DNA of 64,000 nucleotides from Gemmatimonadales bacterium (GCA_007692605.1 REBS01000121.1:1-64000); one strand, 5' to 3'; positions 44,128 to 53,590 are shown, numbered from the stretch's first letter. Notes: generated by a model not told the origin, from the letters alone. Program-made: numbers and translations.

Positions 44128-46089
44128 TCAGTCGAGGGCGAAAAGCTGCCGCTCGATCCGCTCCCACCGGGTCATCAGCTCCTCGAGCTCCTCCTGGAGA
44201 CGGGCTCGCTCCTCTTCCAGCGTGCGCACCTCGTCGGCGGGGGTCCGGTCGTAGTATCCCGGCTCCAGGAAGGTCCGATCGATCGCCTCGATCCGGGACT
44301 CGCGGGCCTCGATCTTTTCGGTGATCTCGCCGCTTCGCTTCTCGAGCTTCCTGCGCTCCCGGTCCGGGTTCGAGGATCGATCGGCGCCGCCTTTCCGATT
44401 CCCCGAACCCCGCCCGTCATTCGACGGCGCCCCCTGATCCCTGGAGCGGCGCTTCTCGGCCTTGGCCTTCAGGATCACCTGGTCGGCATCGAGATGGTCG
44501 TCGCCGTGCCGGTCCACGAACTCCTCGTAGGTGCCCCGGTAGTCGCGCACCCCGCCGGCGGTGATCTCGACGATCCGGCTCGCGAGTTCGTTTACGAACC
44601 ATCGGTCGTGAGAGACCATGATGAGCGTCCCCTCGAACGCCTTGAGCCCCTCGACCAGGGCCTCGATCGACTCCATATCCAGATGGTTCGTCGGCTCGTC
44701 GAGCACCAGGACGTTGGGCCGGTCCATCGAGATCCGGCTGAACACTAGCCGCGCCGCCTCTCCTCCCGAGAGCGAGTCGAGCGGCTTCTTCGGCTCGTCT
44801 CCCGAAAAGAGCATCAGGCCCAGGCGGCCGCGCACGTAGCCCAGGTCCTTGTCCGGACAGGCGTCCCAGATCCAGTCTTCGGCGCTTCCCGTGTGCCCGC
44901 GGAACTGGTCCTTGTAGTCCTGCGCGAAGTACCCCGGGTGCGTCTCGTAGCCCCATTCCACCTCACCGTCGTCGGGCTCCAGCTCCCCCATCACGATCTT
45001 CAGCAGGGTCGACTTTCCGATCCCGTTCGGCCCGAGGATCGCCAGCCGGTCGCCGCGTTCCACCGTCAGGTCGACCCCGTGGAGGACCTGGTTGTCGTCG
45101 AAGGCCTTCGTCACCCCGGCCACCTTCAGGACCTCGCGGCCCGAGTTCCGGCGCTGGTCGAAGCGGAAGGTCGGATACCGACGGGAGCTCGGGGCGAGTT
45201 CGTCCATGTCCTCGGCCATCCGCTCGATCATCCGGGCCTTGCTGCCCGCCTGCCGCGCCTTGCTGGCCTTCGCCTTGAAGCGGTCCACGAACTTCTGGTG
45301 GTGGGCGATCTCCTTCTCGCGCGAGGCGATGTCCTTTTCGCGCCGCTCCCGCTCCTCGACCTTCGCCCGCCGGAAGTGGGAGTAGTTGCCGTGGTACAGC
45401 TGCACGGTCTGGTAGTCGACATCGAGGATGTGCGTCGAGAGCGTGTCCAGGAACCGATGGTCGTGCGAGATCACCACGACCGGCCCCGAGAAGCCCTTCA
45501 GGAACTCCTCGAGCCACTTGATCGAGAGGATGTCGAGGTGGTTGGTCGGCTCGTCCAGAAGGAGCACGTCGGGGTCGCTCGCCAGGACCTGCGCCAGGAG
45601 CACCCGAAGCTTGAAGCCGCCCGAGAGCGACGAGATCGGTTCGCGATGGACCTCTGAGGGAATCCCGAGCCCCTCGAGGATCGCCGCGGCTCGAGCCTCG
45701 GCCGTGTAGCCATCGTGCTGCTGGACGGTCTCTTCCAGCTCCGAGAACCGGTCCGCGTCGAAGTGCTCGTCGGCATTCGCCAGGAGCTCCTCCTTCTCGA
45801 CCATCGCGGCCCAGAGCTCGGGGTTGCCCATGAGCGCGACCCCGAGGATCGACTCCTCTTCGTAGCGGAACTGGTCCTGGCGGAGCACGCCGAGCCGGAG
45901 CCGCTTGGGGATCGAGAGGGTCCCTTCGGTGGCCTCGATGTCACCCGCCAGAATCTTGAGAAGGGTGGACTTTCCCGACCCGTTTGCACCGATCAGCCCG
46001 TAGCGTTCCCCCGGATTCAGCTGGAAGGACGCATTCTCGAAAAGGACTCGATCGCCGTAGGACTTGGCCAGATTGGAGACAGAAATCAT
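44128..46089 (-). CDS. ABC-F family ATPase (ribosome-associated)
   Basis: A 653-residue soluble twin-ATPase of the ABC-F family, whose members act at the ribosomal E site. The two nucleotide domains have Walker A GANGSGKSTLLKI and GPNGIGKSTLLKI, and signatures LSGGFKLRVLLAQ and LSGGEAARLVFS. A charged linker rich in Arg/Lys/Glu follows the first domain (EERERREKDIASREKEIAHH). A C-terminal coiled-coil extension runs from about residue 570. Both catalytic DEPTNHLD motifs are intact. Subfamily (Uup/YbiT-like) is not resolved. No resistance context is seen. Confidence 0.92.
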   Translation of the reverse strand: MISVSNLAKSYGDRVLFENASFQLNPGERYGLIGANGSGKSTLLKILAGDIEATEGTLSIPKRLRLGVLRQDQFRYEEESILGVALMGNPELWAAMVEKEELLANADEHFDADRFSELEETVQQHDGYTAEARAAAILEGLGIPSEVHREPISSLSGGFKLRVLLAQVLASDPDVLLLDEPTNHLDILSIKWLEEFLKGFSGPVVVISHDHRFLDTLSTHILDVDYQTVQLYHGNYSHFRRAKVEERERREKDIASREKEIAHHQKFVDRFKAKASKARQAGSKARMIERMAEDMDELAPSSRRYPTFRFDQRRNSGREVLKVAGVTKAFDDNQVLHGVDLTVERGDRLAILGPNGIGKSTLLKIVMGELEPDDGEVEWGYETHPGYFAQDYKDQFRGHTGSAEDWIWDACPDKDLGYVRGRLGLMLFSGDEPKKPLDSLSGGEAARLVFSRISMDRPNVLVLDEPTNHLDMESIEALVEGLKAFEGTLIMVSHDRWFVNELASRIVEITAGGVRDYRGTYEEFVDRHGDDHLDADQVILKAKAEKRRSRDQGAPSNDGRGSGNRKGGADRSSNPDRERRKLEKRSGEITEKIEARESRIEAIDRTFLEPGYYDRTPADEVRTLEEERARLQEELEELMTRWERIERQLFALD

Positions 46090-46163
46090 GCCCTGAACTT
46101 AAGGGAAATCCCGCTCCGAATCACCCCGCTCGGCGCAGTCTCGGCTCCGGACGCCGGCCCGGG

Positions 46164-47321
46164 TCAGCCCGCCCCACCGGCGGCCGCCCACTCGGCCAGG
46201 ACCTCGGCCTCGCGCTCGCGGCTGAACCCGGCGCTCGGCCGCTCCGACGTGGCATGCTCCTTCCACCACACCAGGGTATCGGCGGCGGTCACCGCGAGCG
46301 GGCGGAAGCGGATCCCCGCCTCGAGCGCCCTCGTGTTGTCGATCCGTCCGTAGTTGAGCCAGTCGCCGGTGGGGCTGCGCCAGCCGGGGATCTCGCTCCC
46401 GCCCCGAAGTCCCCGCTCCTCGAGGAACTCCCAGGGGATCCAGGTGAAGCGCACCGGGCTCGACGTGCTGGCCCGCACCCCGTACAGGAACTCGGCCGAG
46501 CTGAGGGGCGCCGCGGGCGCTTCGGGGTTGAAGATGCCGGTCGTCCCCTGTTCGGCCAGGTGGACGAAAAACTCGACCAGGTCGCGCACGTCAAGGTACT
46601 GAACCGGATCCGAGGGATCCCCGGGGGCGATCACCTCACCCCCCGCATCGACCCGGTGATACCAGTAGGTGAAGCGGTCCGTGCGGTCCCCGGGCCCGGT
46701 GATGATCGGAGGGCGCACGATGGTGGTGCCGCCGGGAAAGGCCTCCTCGACCTCGCGCTCGGCGAGCGCCTTCAGCGGCCCATAGCCCGACCACTCCTCT
46801 TCCGGCACCCCGGGCACGCCGATCGGGGCGTCCTCGTCCATGACCGGGTCGGTGTAGCCGGCGTAGACGGCGCGCGTCGAGGTGAAGATGTACTGGCCGG
46901 CGGCGTCCTTCAGGAGCTGCGCGGTCAGCCGAACCTGGTCGGGGGTGTATCCGGAGTTGTCGATCACGACGTCCCACTCGCGTCCTTCGAGCGCCGCCAC
47001 GTCATCGTTGCGATCCCCGATCAGTCCTTCGAGGCCGTCGTAGTACTCCTCGAAGAGCCCCGGTTCACTCCGCCCGCGGTTGAACAGGGTCAGGGTGTGT
47101 CCCCGCTCGACCGCCGTGCGAACCAGGTGGGGCCCGATGAAGCCGGTGCCCCCGAGGATCAGGATCCGAAGCGAGCGTGGGGGCCCCGACCGAAGGGCCC
47201 CGCCGACGCCCTCGCGACCCGGGCGGAGCGTGTCGCCGAACAGGACACCCGGCACCACGCCGGTGGAGAGGGCGCCCCCAATGAGGGCCGAATTCCGAAG
47301 GAAGTCTCTGCGGGAGGTCAT
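46164..47321 (-). CDS. Tat-exported NAD-dependent epimerase/reductase-like protein
   Basis: A 385-residue extended SDR protein preceded by a twin-arginine signal (SRRDFLRNSALIGGALSTG). The Rossmann motif LILGGTGFIGPHLVRTA is near residue 56, and VIDNSGYTPDQVRLTA and YIFTSTRAVYAGY follow. The canonical YxxxK appears as YGPLKALAE. Tat export of a cofactor-containing oxidoreductase fits folding in the cytoplasm. The substrate is unknown. The ATG at 47321 gives the complete Tat motif; an upstream in-frame ATG adds 16 unlikely residues. Confidence 0.82.
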   Translation of the reverse strand: MTSRRDFLRNSALIGGALSTGVVPGVLFGDTLRPGREGVGGALRSGPPRSLRILILGGTGFIGPHLVRTAVERGHTLTLFNRGRSEPGLFEEYYDGLEGLIGDRNDDVAALEGREWDVVIDNSGYTPDQVRLTAQLLKDAAGQYIFTSTRAVYAGYTDPVMDEDAPIGVPGVPEEEWSGYGPLKALAEREVEEAFPGGTTIVRPPIITGPGDRTDRFTYWYHRVDAGGEVIAPGDPSDPVQYLDVRDLVEFFVHLAEQGTTGIFNPEAPAAPLSSAEFLYGVRASTSSPVRFTWIPWEFLEERGLRGGSEIPGWRSPTGDWLNYGRIDNTRALEAGIRFRPLAVTAADTLVWWKEHATSERPSAGFSREREAEVLAEWAAAGGAG

Positions 47322-47452
47322 GGTCGGGCCGCCGGTTGCCGGGGTACGGGACGACCCCCGGATGCGCACGGACCGGGGGACATGAATCCGCTCAGTCTAT
47401 CGTGCGCCGGCGCGGTCGGAAAGAGCACCCCGGCCCCGTCCGGCTCGATGCG

Positions 47453-48190
47453 TCAGTATGAGATCGACCAGTTGAACCAGGTGGCGACGAGCTCTTCGCC
47501 CCTGCGGGCCGGGCGAAAACTCCAGCTCGCGATCACTTCACGCAGTTCCTCGTTGTACCGGCGGTCGGACGAGACCGGATCGACGCGGATCGAGTCGGCG
47601 ACGACCCGGCCCTCGGCGTCGACGAAAATCCAGACATCGACCTGGGCGCCGCGAAGATCCGAGGCGGGATCCGGGGGAAGGATCACGCCCCTCGGAACGG
47701 GGGGCACGACTCGGAAGAGGCCCTCGTCGGCCGAACCTCCGTCGCCGGCGCCCGTCGCCTCGGGGAGTCCGGCGTCGCCCTCGTCCGCCGCATCATCCCC
47801 ATCGGTGCTCCCGACCCCCGGAAGGGGAACCTCGGGCTCCTCGACCTCGACCTCGGGAACCGCCTCGGGTTCGACCTCGATCTCTTCCGGGGGGGGAATC
47901 TCGACGTCGGGGACCGGGGTCGGCGGGGGAATGGCCGCGTCCGGCGGGGCCGAGCTGAGCGCGAGCGTCTGCATCGCACCCTGGGCGGCCTGGTCGTCGA
48001 GCGCACGGGGACCGGCGGCCGAGAAGGGCGAGTCCGGCATCGACGCGCTCGGGCCGATCAGGAAGATGAGGATGTGCGCGACCACCGAGAGCAGGAACCC
48101 GATCCGCCAGATCTTCCGCTCCCTCTTCCGGCGCTCGCGCGCAGACAGGTGCACCGCCCGGGCCACATTCTGGGGCTTTTTTTCTGCCAT
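47453..48190 (-). CDS. TonB-family energy transducer
   Basis: A 245-residue inner-membrane protein. A basic N-terminus leads to one helix (WRIGFLLSVVAHILIFLIG, ~29-47), then a Pro/Glu-rich periplasm-spanning region, then a TonB-like C-terminal domain (VDVWIFVDAEGRVVADSIRV and ASWSFRPARRGEE). It transduces proton-motive force to outer-membrane receptors. No exbBD genes lie next to it. The ATG at 48190 is chosen because upstream sequence to 48301 has no coding character. The Glu-rich rather than Lys-rich spacer is a minor peculiarity. Confidence 0.8.
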   Translation of the reverse strand: MAEKKPQNVARAVHLSARERRKRERKIWRIGFLLSVVAHILIFLIGPSASMPDSPFSAAGPRALDDQAAQGAMQTLALSSAPPDAAIPPPTPVPDVEIPPPEEIEVEPEAVPEVEVEEPEVPLPGVGSTDGDDAADEGDAGLPEATGAGDGGSADEGLFRVVPPVPRGVILPPDPASDLRGAQVDVWIFVDAEGRVVADSIRVDPVSSDRRYNEELREVIASWSFRPARRGEELVATWFNWSISY

Positions 48191-48388
48191 GCCGATCCCC
48201 CCGGGGTGCACAGTCCTTCCACCACGCCACACTCGCCTCTGCACCGCAGATACGGGCAGAGGGGCCCGGAGGTTTCCCCCGGACCCCTCTGTGTACACCA
48301 ACCATCGGTCAATGGGTCACGCCGCACACACCGGTCGCCCCGGAGCCCTCCCCCACGCCCCACGGGCGCCCACTCGCGGGGCTCCCGG
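48191..48388. other. intergenic region with a 12-bp hairpin
   Basis: An imperfect 12-bp GC hairpin (arms agaggggcccgg and ccggacccctct) lies near 48257-48289 between tonB and the oxidase operon, without a T-run. It may slow or end transcription from the cox operon. No gene was found. Confidence 0.4.
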
Positions 48389-50056
48389 TCAGAAGAAGCG
48401 GTACCCGGTCGAGGTGAAGTTTCCGGGCAGATACTGGGCCAGGAAGGGCCCATAGGCGATCAGGATCAGGACGATCGCGGCGATCAGCCAGTACCGGAAG
48501 CTGTCGAGCTTGACCTCCCAGCCGGTCGTGGCGGGAGGCTGATGCGTGTCGGTGAAGGGAATGTCCTCGGGGGTGTCGGTCTTCTTTCCGAAGAGCACGG
48601 TGGCGATAAGGACCGCGAAGAAGAGCATTCCTCCGACGAACATCAGCGTCCCCCCCAGCCCCGTGAGCATCCCGGCGAGCTCCCACGATGGCTTCGAGTA
48701 CGGCGCCTCGAGCATCTCGGTCCGGCGGGGCATTCCGTCGAGTCCCCCCGAGATCAGACCTCGGGCCATCACCAGAACCCCGAAGAAGTAGACCCATTGG
48801 GAGACCAGCGCCAGCCCGCGTCCCACGAGCTCCTGCCGGTTGAGGTAGGGGATCAGCCAGAAGGCGATCCCCATGAAGGACATGGTCACCGCCGAACCCA
48901 CCGTCATGTGGAAGTGACCGGGCACCCATGCGGTATTGTGGATCGCCTGGTTCAGGTTGTACGAAGCGTTGATCAGTCCGGTGATCCCTCCCAGGGTGAA
49001 GGTCAGCATCGCCAGGATCTGGGCGACCAGGGCGGGATTCTTCCAGTCGAGCTTCAGGAACCAGTTGGCGAGCCCCGTGCCCCCGCGCCTGCGTCCCCCG
49101 ATCTCGAGGGCATACATGACCGAAAAGGCCGTGACCATGCTCGGGAAGAACACCCCGAAAGTGAGCACCCCGTGCAGCGCCTTCATTCCCCCGCTGATCC
49201 CCGGATCCGTGTACTGGTGGTGAAACCCGGTCGGGATCGAGAGCAGGAGGAACATGATGAACACGACCCGCGTGAGTGGGTCGCTGAACAGCGTTCCCCC
49301 CGCCTGCCGGGGAACCATCACGTACCACGAGACATACGCGGGCAGTAGCCAGAAGTAGACGATCGGATGCCCCGAGTACCAGAAGAGGGTCCGGCTCAGC
49401 AGGGGGTCGGAATGCGCGATCAGCCCCAGCGACCAGGGGATCAGGAGTCCCACGACCGAGATCGCGATCCCGAGCGAGGCGAGGGTCCACATCGCGTACG
49501 TCGCCACCGAGATGAAGGCCATCAGGGGAATCCGCTTCCCCTCGTTCTCCTTTCGCCACCCCCGGAGCGCGCCGAACAGGAGGATCGCCGTGAGCCACGT
49601 GCTCACGACGAGCAGAGCCAGGCCGACGTAGAAGCTCCAGTGCGCGAGAAGCGGCGGATAGAAGGTGTACAGGACCGAGGCCTGGCCGGTGGCCATCGCG
49701 TAACCCGCCAGCAGCGTCCCGGCCACCATCGTCCCGAGAACGGCCCAGAGCAGCGGGGTGTTCAGGGGCCGCGCGAGCGCGCGACTCGTCGTGAGCGCCA
49801 GGAACCCGTTCGCGAAGGCGAAGGTGAAGACGATCGCATTGACCACCCCGTGGACGGTCAGACCCTGGTAGTAGTTCCGCATGCCGGGGAAGTACTGCAG
49901 GATGTCGACCCGGGCGTAGTTCAGCGCCTGACCCAGCCCGTTGATGATGCCGATGAAGAGGGCACCGAAGGCCAGGTAGATCATCCAGCGGATCACCCGC
50001 CTCTGTGAATCCGGAAGCTGGAAGCCCTCGGGACTCGCTACGGTTGGATTTTTCAT
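48389..50056 (-). CDS. cytochrome c oxidase subunit I, ba3 (B) type
   Basis: A 555-residue heme-copper oxidase subunit with about 13 membrane helices, reducing O2 to water. The low-spin heme/helix II region is LTVHGVVNAIVFTF. The copper-B site is in FWYSGHPIVYFWLLPAYVSWY, SIPTGFHHQYTDP carries the next histidines, and VPGHFHMTVGSAVTM the proximal pair. The sequence style and the compact partner subunits indicate the B-type family of Thermus ba3 oxidase rather than A-type. The ATG overlaps the subunit II stop (ATGA). Such enzymes usually have high oxygen affinity. Confidence 0.9.
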   Translation of the reverse strand: MKNPTVASPEGFQLPDSQRRVIRWMIYLAFGALFIGIINGLGQALNYARVDILQYFPGMRNYYQGLTVHGVVNAIVFTFAFANGFLALTTSRALARPLNTPLLWAVLGTMVAGTLLAGYAMATGQASVLYTFYPPLLAHWSFYVGLALLVVSTWLTAILLFGALRGWRKENEGKRIPLMAFISVATYAMWTLASLGIAISVVGLLIPWSLGLIAHSDPLLSRTLFWYSGHPIVYFWLLPAYVSWYVMVPRQAGGTLFSDPLTRVVFIMFLLLSIPTGFHHQYTDPGISGGMKALHGVLTFGVFFPSMVTAFSVMYALEIGGRRRGGTGLANWFLKLDWKNPALVAQILAMLTFTLGGITGLINASYNLNQAIHNTAWVPGHFHMTVGSAVTMSFMGIAFWLIPYLNRQELVGRGLALVSQWVYFFGVLVMARGLISGGLDGMPRRTEMLEAPYSKPSWELAGMLTGLGGTLMFVGGMLFFAVLIATVLFGKKTDTPEDIPFTDTHQPPATTGWEVKLDSFRYWLIAAIVLILIAYGPFLAQYLPGNFTSTGYRFF

Positions 50057-50520
50057 TCGACGATCACCCTTCCGTACATGAGGTGGTGGCCCGCCCCGCA
50101 GTATTCGTGGCAGATCATGAGGTGCTCGCCGGGCTCGCGGAAGGTCGACGTGACCTTCGAGATCTGACCCGGAATGAGCATGAAGTTGAGCCTTGTTCCC
50201 TCGATGTGGACGCCGTGAATCACGTCGGTCGTGGTGGCGATGAAGGTCACTTCGGCTCCGGCCGGCACCCGGATCTCGCGCGGGGTGAAGGACCACGCCG
50301 CGCCGATCAGGACGACCTCGTACTGGTTGTCACCCACTTCGCGCACCCCCGGGTCGTCGAAGGGAGGGGTGTTTCGCACCTCCGACGGAAGGATCTCGCC
50401 CTCGCGGTCGGGCAGGTGCATCCCCATCCCGAAGGCCGAATAGAAGAGCGCCCCCAGAAAGACCAGGAGCATGGCGGCCGTGAGCCCCAGAAAGATCTTT
50501 TCGATGCGTTCGACCGTCAT
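50053..50520 (-). CDS. cytochrome c oxidase subunit II with CuA site
   Basis: A 155-residue protein with one N-terminal membrane helix (IFLGLTAAMLLVFLGALFYS) and a periplasmic cupredoxin domain. The binuclear CuA ligands are seen in the CHEYCGAGHHLM motif and an upstream His in VIHGVHIEG. It accepts electrons from cytochrome c. The ATG at 50520 has GGGGAG six bases upstream; an ATG at 50526 touches that element directly. Small size is typical for ba3-type subunit II. Confidence 0.9.
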   Translation of the reverse strand: MTVERIEKIFLGLTAAMLLVFLGALFYSAFGMGMHLPDREGEILPSEVRNTPPFDDPGVREVGDNQYEVVLIGAAWSFTPREIRVPAGAEVTFIATTTDVIHGVHIEGTRLNFMLIPGQISKVTSTFREPGEHLMICHEYCGAGHHLMYGRVIVE

Positions 50521-50522
50521 CG

Positions 50523-50729
50523 TCATCTCCCCAGGAATTCGAAGTAGATCGCACCCCACATCCCGGCCATCACCATCAGGTAGATCATCATGAAGAAGAG
50601 GGTGCCGGTCGGGAGGGGAAGCTCCTCGTCGTCATCGGTGACCGGCCCGGCCGGATCGACGGACGAGGAGGGCCGGGAGGCCGAATCCTCGAAGGCGTTC
50701 GCTTCGCTATGCTCTGAATCCGGGGTCAC
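50523..50729 (-). CDS. cytochrome c oxidase subunit IIa-like protein
   Basis: A 68-residue protein starting at GTG 50729, which overlaps the stop of the preceding small gene. An acidic, probably disordered N-terminus (VTDDDEELPLPTG) precedes one hydrophobic helix (FFMMIYLMVMAGMWGAIYFE). Subunit IIa of ba3 oxidases is a single-helix protein that completes the subunit II membrane anchor. Its place just before subunit II supports the call. Confidence 0.75.
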   Translation of the reverse strand: MTPDSEHSEANAFEDSASRPSSSVDPAGPVTDDDEELPLPTGTLFFMMIYLMVMAGMWGAIYFEFLGR

Positions 50730-50995
50730 CGGTTCACCTCGTCGTTGTCGGGGTCGTCGGTACGGGAAGGGTACGGAGGAATCACGAGTTGGATGTATCG
50801 GGCCATGAGCCACGCGAACCCCACGAAGACTCCAATCAGCGCCATGGCCAGGAGGTACTGTCCGCCCTCGACCGGCTGACCGGCCAGGAACTCGCTCAGG
50901 GTGTGCCAGATCACGAGGGCCATCGCGGCCCCCGATACGAAGAAGAAGCCGAGCACCAGCGTCAGCTGCCCGGTACCGGGTGACGTTCGGGACAT
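50726..50995 (-). CDS. small two-helix membrane protein of the oxidase operon
   Basis: An 89-residue protein with two hydrophobic helices (LTLVLGFFFVSGAAMALVIW and LLAMALIGVFVGFAWLMARY) and a short charged C-terminus. It is the first gene of the oxidase operon and is coupled by GTGA overlap to the subunit IIa-like gene. I do not recognise a family. An accessory subunit or assembly role is inferred only from position. Confidence 0.65.
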   Translation of the reverse strand: MSRTSPGTGQLTLVLGFFFVSGAAMALVIWHTLSEFLAGQPVEGGQYLLAMALIGVFVGFAWLMARYIQLVIPPYPSRTDDPDNDEVNR

Positions 50996-51339
50996 ACGCG
51001 CACTCCTCGAAGGATCGGTAACTCGGTTCGACCGCAGCGGGGCATGACGGCAAAGTCGATGCCGCTCGGGCCTCCACGCAGGGAATCACCATAACTTTTA
51101 CGATCGCAGGGGCTCAACCGGCGCCCCGACCAGCCGAAACCGCCCCATCGCACGAACCGGCCTGAGACGGAATGACCAGCGCTTCGGCCCCACCTCGGGA
51201 CTTTTCGTCACAGCGTGACATGGAGGTGACTTCGGAGCCCGTCAGCCAATGAACACCCGCCGCTTGCGTCCCATTTTCACCTTGGTGAAGTTCGGGGTGC
51301 CCTGTTCCGAGAGTGCGCCTCCCTCGCCCCGGCCCCATC
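50996..51339. promoter_or_regulatory. divergent oxidase/ctaB control region with two palindromes
   Basis: The gap between the oxidase operon and ctaB contains GTCAC-n3-GTGAC at 51207-51219 and TTCACC-tt-GGTGAA at 51276-51289. Both are perfect short inverted repeats and plausible regulator sites. I could not place convincing -35/-10 hexamers. No gene is supported here. Confidence 0.4.
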
Positions 51340-52236
51340 GTGTCCGAAACCACCGTACAGGCCCGCCCCTCGACCAACCGGGTGCGGGCATACTACGAGC
51401 TCACGAAGCCCGGGATCGCCGTCTTCGTGATGATGACTGCGGGGGTGAGCTTCTATGTCGGGGCCGCCGGGATGATCGTGCTCCTTCCCCTCGTCCACAC
51501 CCTCATCGGCACGGTGGTCGCCACGGCCGGAGCCCTCGCGCTCAACCAGTACATCGAGCGCGAGGTGGACGCGCGCATGAAGCGGACGCGCAACCGCCCC
51601 CTTCCCTCCCAGCGCCTGGCCCCCCTCGAGGCGCTCGTCTTCGGGCTCCTCCTCATCGTAGCCGGCTGCGTCCACCTGTGGATCACCGTGGGAGGCCTCC
51701 CCGCGCTCCTCACCCTCGCTTCGGCCGTCGTCTACAACTTCGTGTACACGCCACTCAAGTCGCGCTCCTATCTCGCCACCTTCGCCGGGGCCTTTCCGGG
51801 AGCCATGCCGGCGCTGATCGGGTGGAGCGCGGCCACCGGAGGGGTGAGCCTGGGCGCACTGGTCCTCTTCGCGATCGCCTTCCTCTGGCAGCTCCCCCAC
51901 GTGCTCGCGCTCGCCTGGCTCCTGCGCGCGGACTACGGCCGGGCCGGCTTCTACCTCTCGCCACCCGACCCTGAGGGCAGGCTGATCGGGGGCAAGATGG
52001 TCCTGTATTCCGCAATCCTGATTCCGGTGAGCCTGGCCCCCACCCTGATCGGCATCACCGGCTGGATCTACTTCGGGGGTGCCATCGTGCTGGGACTCGC
52101 CGTCCTCTGGTGGAGCATCCAGGCCCTGGGCGACATGCAAAAGTCGGGAGCGGTCCGTAAGGTCTTTCTCTCGTCGCTCGCCTACCAGCCCCTCCTGCTC
52201 GCCCTCATGGCGCTCGATACCGTCCGGCCCGGATGA
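51340..52236 (+). CDS. ctaB: protoheme IX farnesyltransferase (heme O synthase)
   Basis: A 298-residue UbiA-family prenyltransferase with about eight helices that adds a farnesyl group to heme B, giving heme O for the oxidase. The first Asp-rich loop is NQYIEREVDARMKRTRNRPL, where Glu replaces the usual first Asp. The second region is TFAGAFPGAMPALIGWSAATG. LTKPGI near residue 22 is typical. Start choice is uncertain between GTG 51340 and GTG 51313, with no clear Shine-Dalgarno for either. It diverges from the ba3 oxidase operon it serves. Confidence 0.9.
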   Translation: MSETTVQARPSTNRVRAYYELTKPGIAVFVMMTAGVSFYVGAAGMIVLLPLVHTLIGTVVATAGALALNQYIEREVDARMKRTRNRPLPSQRLAPLEALVFGLLLIVAGCVHLWITVGGLPALLTLASAVVYNFVYTPLKSRSYLATFAGAFPGAMPALIGWSAATGGVSLGALVLFAIAFLWQLPHVLALAWLLRADYGRAGFYLSPPDPEGRLIGGKMVLYSAILIPVSLAPTLIGITGWIYFGGAIVLGLAVLWWSIQALGDMQKSGAVRKVFLSSLAYQPLLLALMALDTVRPG

Positions 52237-52282
52237 GCGAACCGGGTCCCATCTCCGTCGAATCCTCTCAGGGAGGCCTATC

Positions 52283-53590
52283 GTGCCCGTCTCGTTCGCC
52301 GCGCAGTCCGTCCTCGTGCCCCTCGCCCTCACCCTGCTCCCCGGCACACTTGCGCCGGAGCCGGCGACCCCGGCGCTCAGCCCGGCCACACCCGTCGCCG
52401 AGGTGACCCCGATGCGCCCCGACACCCTCGACGCGGCATCCCGGCCCCGTGCCCGCGAGCTGGGGATCGAGATCGGGATCTTCCGGCCGGGGCCGCTGAA
52501 CGCGATCACCGACGTGCCGGGCGTGCAGGTCGGACAGACGACCCTTCAGGATGGAGACCGGATCAACACCGGAGTCACCGCCGTCCTCCCACACGGGGGC
52601 GATCTGTTCCGCGACCGTGTGCCGGCCGCGATCCACGTGGGCAACGGCTTCGGCAAGCTGATCGGGATCACGCAGGTCCGAGAGCTGGGCGAGCTCGAGA
52701 CGCCGATCCTGCTCACCTGCACCCTGTGCGTCTGGCAGGCGGCCAATGCGATGGTCGACTGGATGCTGGCGGGCGAGGGGATGGACAACGTGGGCTCGAT
52801 CAACCCGGTCGTGGGCGAGACGAACGACGCGGGCCTCAATGACATCCGCAGCCGCCCCATCACCCCCGACGCCGTGGTCTCCGCTCTCGAGGGCGCCAGT
52901 ACCGGTCCGGTCATGGAGGGCTCCGTGGGCGCCGGCACCGGCACCCGCGCCTTCGGCTGGAAGGGCGGGATCGGAACGGCCTCGCGCATCCTTCCCGTCG
53001 ACCTCGGGGGGTATCACGTGGGGGTGCTCGTCCAGTCGAACTTCGGCGGGATCCTGAGCGTGGATGGAGCCCCGGTGGGTCGCGAGCTGGGGCAGTATTC
53101 CTTCCGGGGGTCGGTGGAGCGCGACGAGGCTCACGCCCCGGAAGCGCCGGCCGCCCGGGGACCGGACACCGCGGCCGAAGACGAACGCTGGCTCGACCAG
53201 GAGGACGGGGCGGGCTCGATCATGATCGTGATCGCCACCGATGCGCCCCTCTCGGATCGGAACCTCGAACGCCTCGCCTCCCGCGCCATGATGGGACTCG
53301 CCCGGACCGGCTCCTTCGCCGGCAACGGCTCCGGCGACTACGTGATCGCCTTCTCGACCGCCGCAGAGGTCCGCCGGGACGGGAGCCGGGAGCTGCCGAT
53401 GATGGCGGATCTCCCCAACGCCCGCACCTCGGCTCTCTTCCAGGCCGTCGTGGAGTCCACCGAAGAGGCGATCCTAAACTCGCTGTTCAAGGCAACCACG
53501 GTCGAGGGCATGGGGAGGCGAGCCGAGGCCCTCCCCCTCGACGAAACCATCGAGGTACTGGAACGGTACGGGGTGATTCCGCGGCCCTGA
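52283..53590 (+). CDS. P1/DmpA-family N-terminal nucleophile aminopeptidase, exported
   Basis: A 435-residue protein with an N-terminal hydrophobic segment (SVLVPLALTLLPGTLAPEPA) that looks like a signal sequence. The DmpA/BapA fold follows: ITDVPGVQVGQTTL, VPAAIHVGNGFGKLIG, VVGETNDAGLND and GSVGAGTGTRAFGWKGGIGT. Members cleave themselves into two chains and release N-terminal D-, L- or beta-amino acids. The GTG at 52283 has GGGAGG six bases upstream. It stands 46 bp downstream of ctaB without an obvious link. Confidence 0.87.
   Translation: MPVSFAAQSVLVPLALTLLPGTLAPEPATPALSPATPVAEVTPMRPDTLDAASRPRARELGIEIGIFRPGPLNAITDVPGVQVGQTTLQDGDRINTGVTAVLPHGGDLFRDRVPAAIHVGNGFGKLIGITQVRELGELETPILLTCTLCVWQAANAMVDWMLAGEGMDNVGSINPVVGETNDAGLNDIRSRPITPDAVVSALEGASTGPVMEGSVGAGTGTRAFGWKGGIGTASRILPVDLGGYHVGVLVQSNFGGILSVDGAPVGRELGQYSFRGSVERDEAHAPEAPAARGPDTAAEDERWLDQEDGAGSIMIVIATDAPLSDRNLERLASRAMMGLARTGSFAGNGSGDYVIAFSTAAEVRRDGSRELPMMADLPNARTSALFQAVVESTEEAILNSLFKATTVEGMGRRAEALPLDETIEVLERYGVIPRP

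Noticed and set aside
42521..44254. 577-codon plus-strand frame
   Set aside because: Antisense to the PorX-like gene, whose two domains are clear on the other strand.
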